Below are positions 62,015 through 64,000 of a DNA stretch of 64,000 nt, in pieces. Source of the stretch: JAAYJT01 sp037445555 (GTDB lineage: Bacteria; Bacteroidota; Bacteroidia; Bacteroidales; JAAYJT01); NCBI GenBank assembly GCA_037445555.1, contig JBBIKG010000018.1, positions 1-64,000 on the forward strand, written 5' to 3'. The notes beneath the pieces were generated by a model, which saw only the letters and a list, made by a program, of their open reading frames with translations, was not told the DNA's origin and did no database searches. The position numbers were made by a program, and so were the translations under genes. Position 1 is the stretch's first letter, and every line of letters starts with the position of its first letter.

Positions 62015-63352
62015 TTATTTAAGTTTATGGGTAACTATGAAGGCGTCAAGAATATCATCAAGATCGGGTTTGCCTATCTCCTGCAGGTCATAAAAAACGC
62101 GGGTGTTCGGTTTTCTGATGTCAATTACTCTGTTCAGGTCGATCGGGGTGCCAATGATTACGGCGTCGCAATCGGTGTTGTTGATAGTAGTTTCGAGGTC
62201 TTTCATCTGTTGCTCACCATATCCCATCGCCGGCAGCAGCTTTCCAATATTCGGATAGATGCGGAACGTTTCAGCAAGCCTGCCAACCACATGAGGTCTC
62301 GGATCTACTATTTCGCTTGCACCGAATTTCTGGGCGGCGACGATTCCGGCACCAATTTTCATTTCACCGTGAGTCAGTGTCGGGCCATCTTCGACAACCA
62401 GCACCCGTTTTCCGCGTATGAGCGTGGGATCGCTTACCATGATGGGCGAGGCACCGTCAATTACCCGGGCAGATGGGTTGACACTGGCAATGTTCTCGCG
62501 CACGATGTTGATTTGTTCTGGAGCCGAGGTGTCAATCTTGTTGATGACCACCACATCGGCCAGGCGAAGATTGACCTCTCCGGGATAATAGGTCAGTTCG
62601 TGGCCTGCACGGTGCGGGTCGGTGACTGTGACCATAAGGTCGGGCTGGTAAAACGGAAAGTCGTTGTTTCCGCCGTCCCATAAAATTACATCGCATCCAC
62701 CTGGATCATTCTCGGCTGCCCTCAGGATGGCTTCGTAATCAACGCCGGCATAGATCACATTGCCTCTAACCACATGCGGTTCGTATTCTTCCATCTCTTC
62801 GATGGTGCAGTGGTGAAGATTCAGATCGTCGATGGTGGCAAAACGTTGCACTTTTTGCCTGACCAGATCGCCATAGGGCATAGGGTGCCGAACAGCTACC
62901 ACCCGCAGGCCGCGTCTCATAAGCAGCTCAATGATGCGCCTCGAGGTCTGGCTCTTGCCACAGCCGGTTCGTATGGCACACACGGCGATCACAGGCTTGG
63001 TACTTTTTACATACGTTTCGTTGGGACCCAAGAGCATGAAGCTTGCACCGGCAGCGTTTACCATCGCACTAAGGTTCATCACATGCTGGTAAGACACATC
63101 GCTGTACGAAAAAATACATTCGTTGATTTTGTATTTCATTATAAGCTCAGGCAGATCGTTCTGTGCATAGATGGGAATGCCTTCAGGATACAGGCTCCCG
63201 GCTAGTTCGGCAGGATACTTGCGTCCGTCAATATCGGGAATTTGAGCGGCAGTAAATGCTACCACTTCGTAATTGGAGTTGTTTCGGAAGTATCGGTTGA
63301 AATTGTGAAAATCCCGTCCCGCCGCACCGATGATTATCGCTTTCTTTTTCAT
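62015..63352 (-). CDS. Cyclic 2,3-diphosphoglycerate synthetase-like P-loop protein
   Basis: The product is 445 residues. An N-terminal Rossmann-like part (KKAIIIGAAGRDFHNFNRYFR) is followed by a P-loop (CAIRTGCGKSQTSR), DVILWDGGNNDFPF and VVINKID, the layout of the archaeal cyclic-2,3-diphosphoglycerate synthetase family and its bacterial relatives. In bacteria the product is usually unknown. The position ahead of carA and near the arginine cluster suggests a link to carbamoyl-phosphate metabolism, which is inference. A promoter element TATCTTTG is at 63408-63415. Confidence 0.85.
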   Translation of the reverse strand: MKKKAIIIGAAGRDFHNFNRYFRNNSNYEVVAFTAAQIPDIDGRKYPAELAGSLYPEGIPIYAQNDLPELIMKYKINECIFSYSDVSYQHVMNLSAMVNAAGASFMLLGPNETYVKSTKPVIAVCAIRTGCGKSQTSRRIIELLMRRGLRVVAVRHPMPYGDLVRQKVQRFATIDDLNLHHCTIEEMEEYEPHVVRGNVIYAGVDYEAILRAAENDPGGCDVILWDGGNNDFPFYQPDLMVTVTDPHRAGHELTYYPGEVNLRLADVVVINKIDTSAPEQINIVRENIASVNPSARVIDGASPIMVSDPTLIRGKRVLVVEDGPTLTHGEMKIGAGIVAAQKFGASEIVDPRPHVVGRLAETFRIYPNIGKLLPAMGYGEQQMKDLETTINNTDCDAVIIGTPIDLNRVIDIRKPNTRVFYDLQEIGKPDLDDILDAFIVTHKLK

Positions 63353-63407
63353 AAACGAAATTTTTGATTATATATTGATTTATAGATATTTAAATTAGAA
63401 GGTTGGA

Positions 63408-63415
63408 CAAAGATA
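63408..63415 (-). promoter_or_regulatory. -7 element of the GTPase gene promoter
   Basis: TATCTTTG on the minus strand matches TAnnTTTG, 56 bases before the start at 63352. The -33 region (ATTTCC) is weak. Confidence 0.5.
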
Positions 63416-63584
63416 GTGACTTGCTCCCAGACGGAAATATTCACCGGACGAATATTTTGCTAACAGACGGTTAGTAAGTTGATTCGATCTCAAAATCCGG
63501 ATCATTAATGGTATGATGTTCAGCATGATACATACTACCTCGTATTGCCGAAAAAAAGGTATTTTTGCCAGTTAAATATTGGTC

Positions 63585-64000
63585 ATGATATACTCATTTC
63601 TGCAAAACAGTATTGCCGATTTCGCTGCTGCATCCTATGGAATAGAGTCGGCGCCTGGCTCCGTGCAGGTTCAGAAAACGCGAAAGGAATTTGACGGTGA
63701 CTTTACGGTGGTTACCTTTTCCTTGTCCAAAAACGCGCGCAAAGCCCCCGAAGCCGTTGCTGAAGAGCTTGGTAAATGGTTGGTATCGAGGTTTTCTGAA
63801 ACCTTCCGCCAGTTTAACGTGGTAAAGGGTTTTTTAAATCTTACCCTGACTCCGGATTACTGGATGAATTTTCTCAGGAATATAGCGGATGATGTGGCCT
63901 TCGGAACCACGGCAACGCCGGGCGATACCCCTGTACTCGTCGAGTTCAGTTCGCCCAACACCAACAAGCCATTGCACCTCGGGCATATACGCAATAACCT
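63585..64000 (+). CDS. argS: Arginyl-tRNA synthetase, N-terminal part
   Basis: The first 138 residues are present before the window ends. The N-terminal Add1-like domain (MIYSFLQNSIADFAAASYGI) is followed by VEFSSPNTNKPLHLGHIRNN, the class I signature with HLGH. It charges tRNA-Arg. A TATTTTTG element lies at 63560-63567. The C-terminal part is outside the window. Confidence 0.95.
   Translation, partial: MIYSFLQNSIADFAAASYGIESAPGSVQVQKTRKEFDGDFTVVTFSLSKNARKAPEAVAEELGKWLVSRFSETFRQFNVVKGFLNLTLTPDYWMNFLRNIADDVAFGTTATPGDTPVLVEFSSPNTNKPLHLGHIRNN

Noticed and set aside
1..64000. CRISPR arrays, prophage or intact insertion sequences
   Set aside because: No regularly spaced repeats, no phage structural genes and no complete transposase were found.

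Overview
The window reads as a chromosomal segment of a member of the Bacteroidota, most likely an anaerobic or microaerophilic Bacteroidales-type organism. The evidence is the frequent TAnnTTTG promoter -7 elements with an upstream TTG/TTTG, the scarcity of Shine-Dalgarno sequences, many lipoproteins and outer-membrane proteins, a PorE-like (type IX secretion) OmpA protein, a DUF3078 protein, a TIGR02757 protein, a four-subunit 2-oxoacid:ferredoxin oxidoreductase, and the typical Bacteroidota glycogen trio (debranching enzyme, GT4, GH57). No phage, CRISPR array or intact insertion sequence is visible.

Layout. 0-14 kb is loosely packed accessory DNA: a possible transposase-like tail, a tocopherol-cyclase-like protein, a YceI lipoprotein, a decayed gene, DUF533, pirin, an orphan LytS-type histidine kinase with FG-GAP-like sensor repeats, arsenite methyltransferase, small membrane proteins and a DUF438/DUF1858 pair. 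14.2-16.8 kb holds a repeat-rich tRNA-Ser(UGA) locus followed by an LpxL-type acyltransferase and a GT2. 16.8-21.8 kb is a minus-strand operon (debranching enzyme, GT4, GH57, aroQ). 22.2-25.8 kb is a plus-strand trio: a beta-helix lipoprotein, a propeller lipoprotein and an outer-membrane protein. 25.9-28.4 kb is a copper ATPase plus an HMA protein. 28.4-33.3 kb is a PorE-like protein and ffh-folD-queE. 33.6-36.3 kb is korDABC, closed by a strong terminator. 36.5-43.2 kb holds envelope and stress genes (DUF3078, TPR lipoprotein, glutathione peroxidase, yaaA). 43.6-45.7 kb has a frameshifted membrane-protein pseudogene and corA with a structured leader. 46-50 kb holds a cyanophycinase-like protein and perR-katG. 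52.7-64 kb is a carbamoyl-phosphate/arginine/pyrimidine cluster: pyrBI, carB, argRGH on the opposite strand, carA, a cyclic-2,3-diphosphoglycerate-synthetase-like GTPase, and the start of argS.

How the parts work together. The last 11 kb is a metabolic unit: CarAB makes carbamoyl phosphate, PyrBI commits it to pyrimidines, ArgG/ArgH finish arginine, ArgR senses arginine, and ArgS charges it. Regulation looks RNA- and operator-based. pyrB has a 39-codon leader ORF running through a terminator hairpin, an arrangement resembling enterobacterial pyrL/pyrBI attenuation. argR and carB share a divergent region with a candidate pair of ARG boxes. A terminator-like hairpin sits between the GTPase gene and carA.

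The two most interesting candidates are RNA leaders not explained by the genes alone: (1) the pyrBI attenuator with a pyrL-like leader peptide, and (2) the corA leader, where a 12-codon ORF is followed by three mutually exclusive pairing segments, the last of which contains the corA Shine-Dalgarno sequence. Both are read directly from the sequence, but their function is inference.
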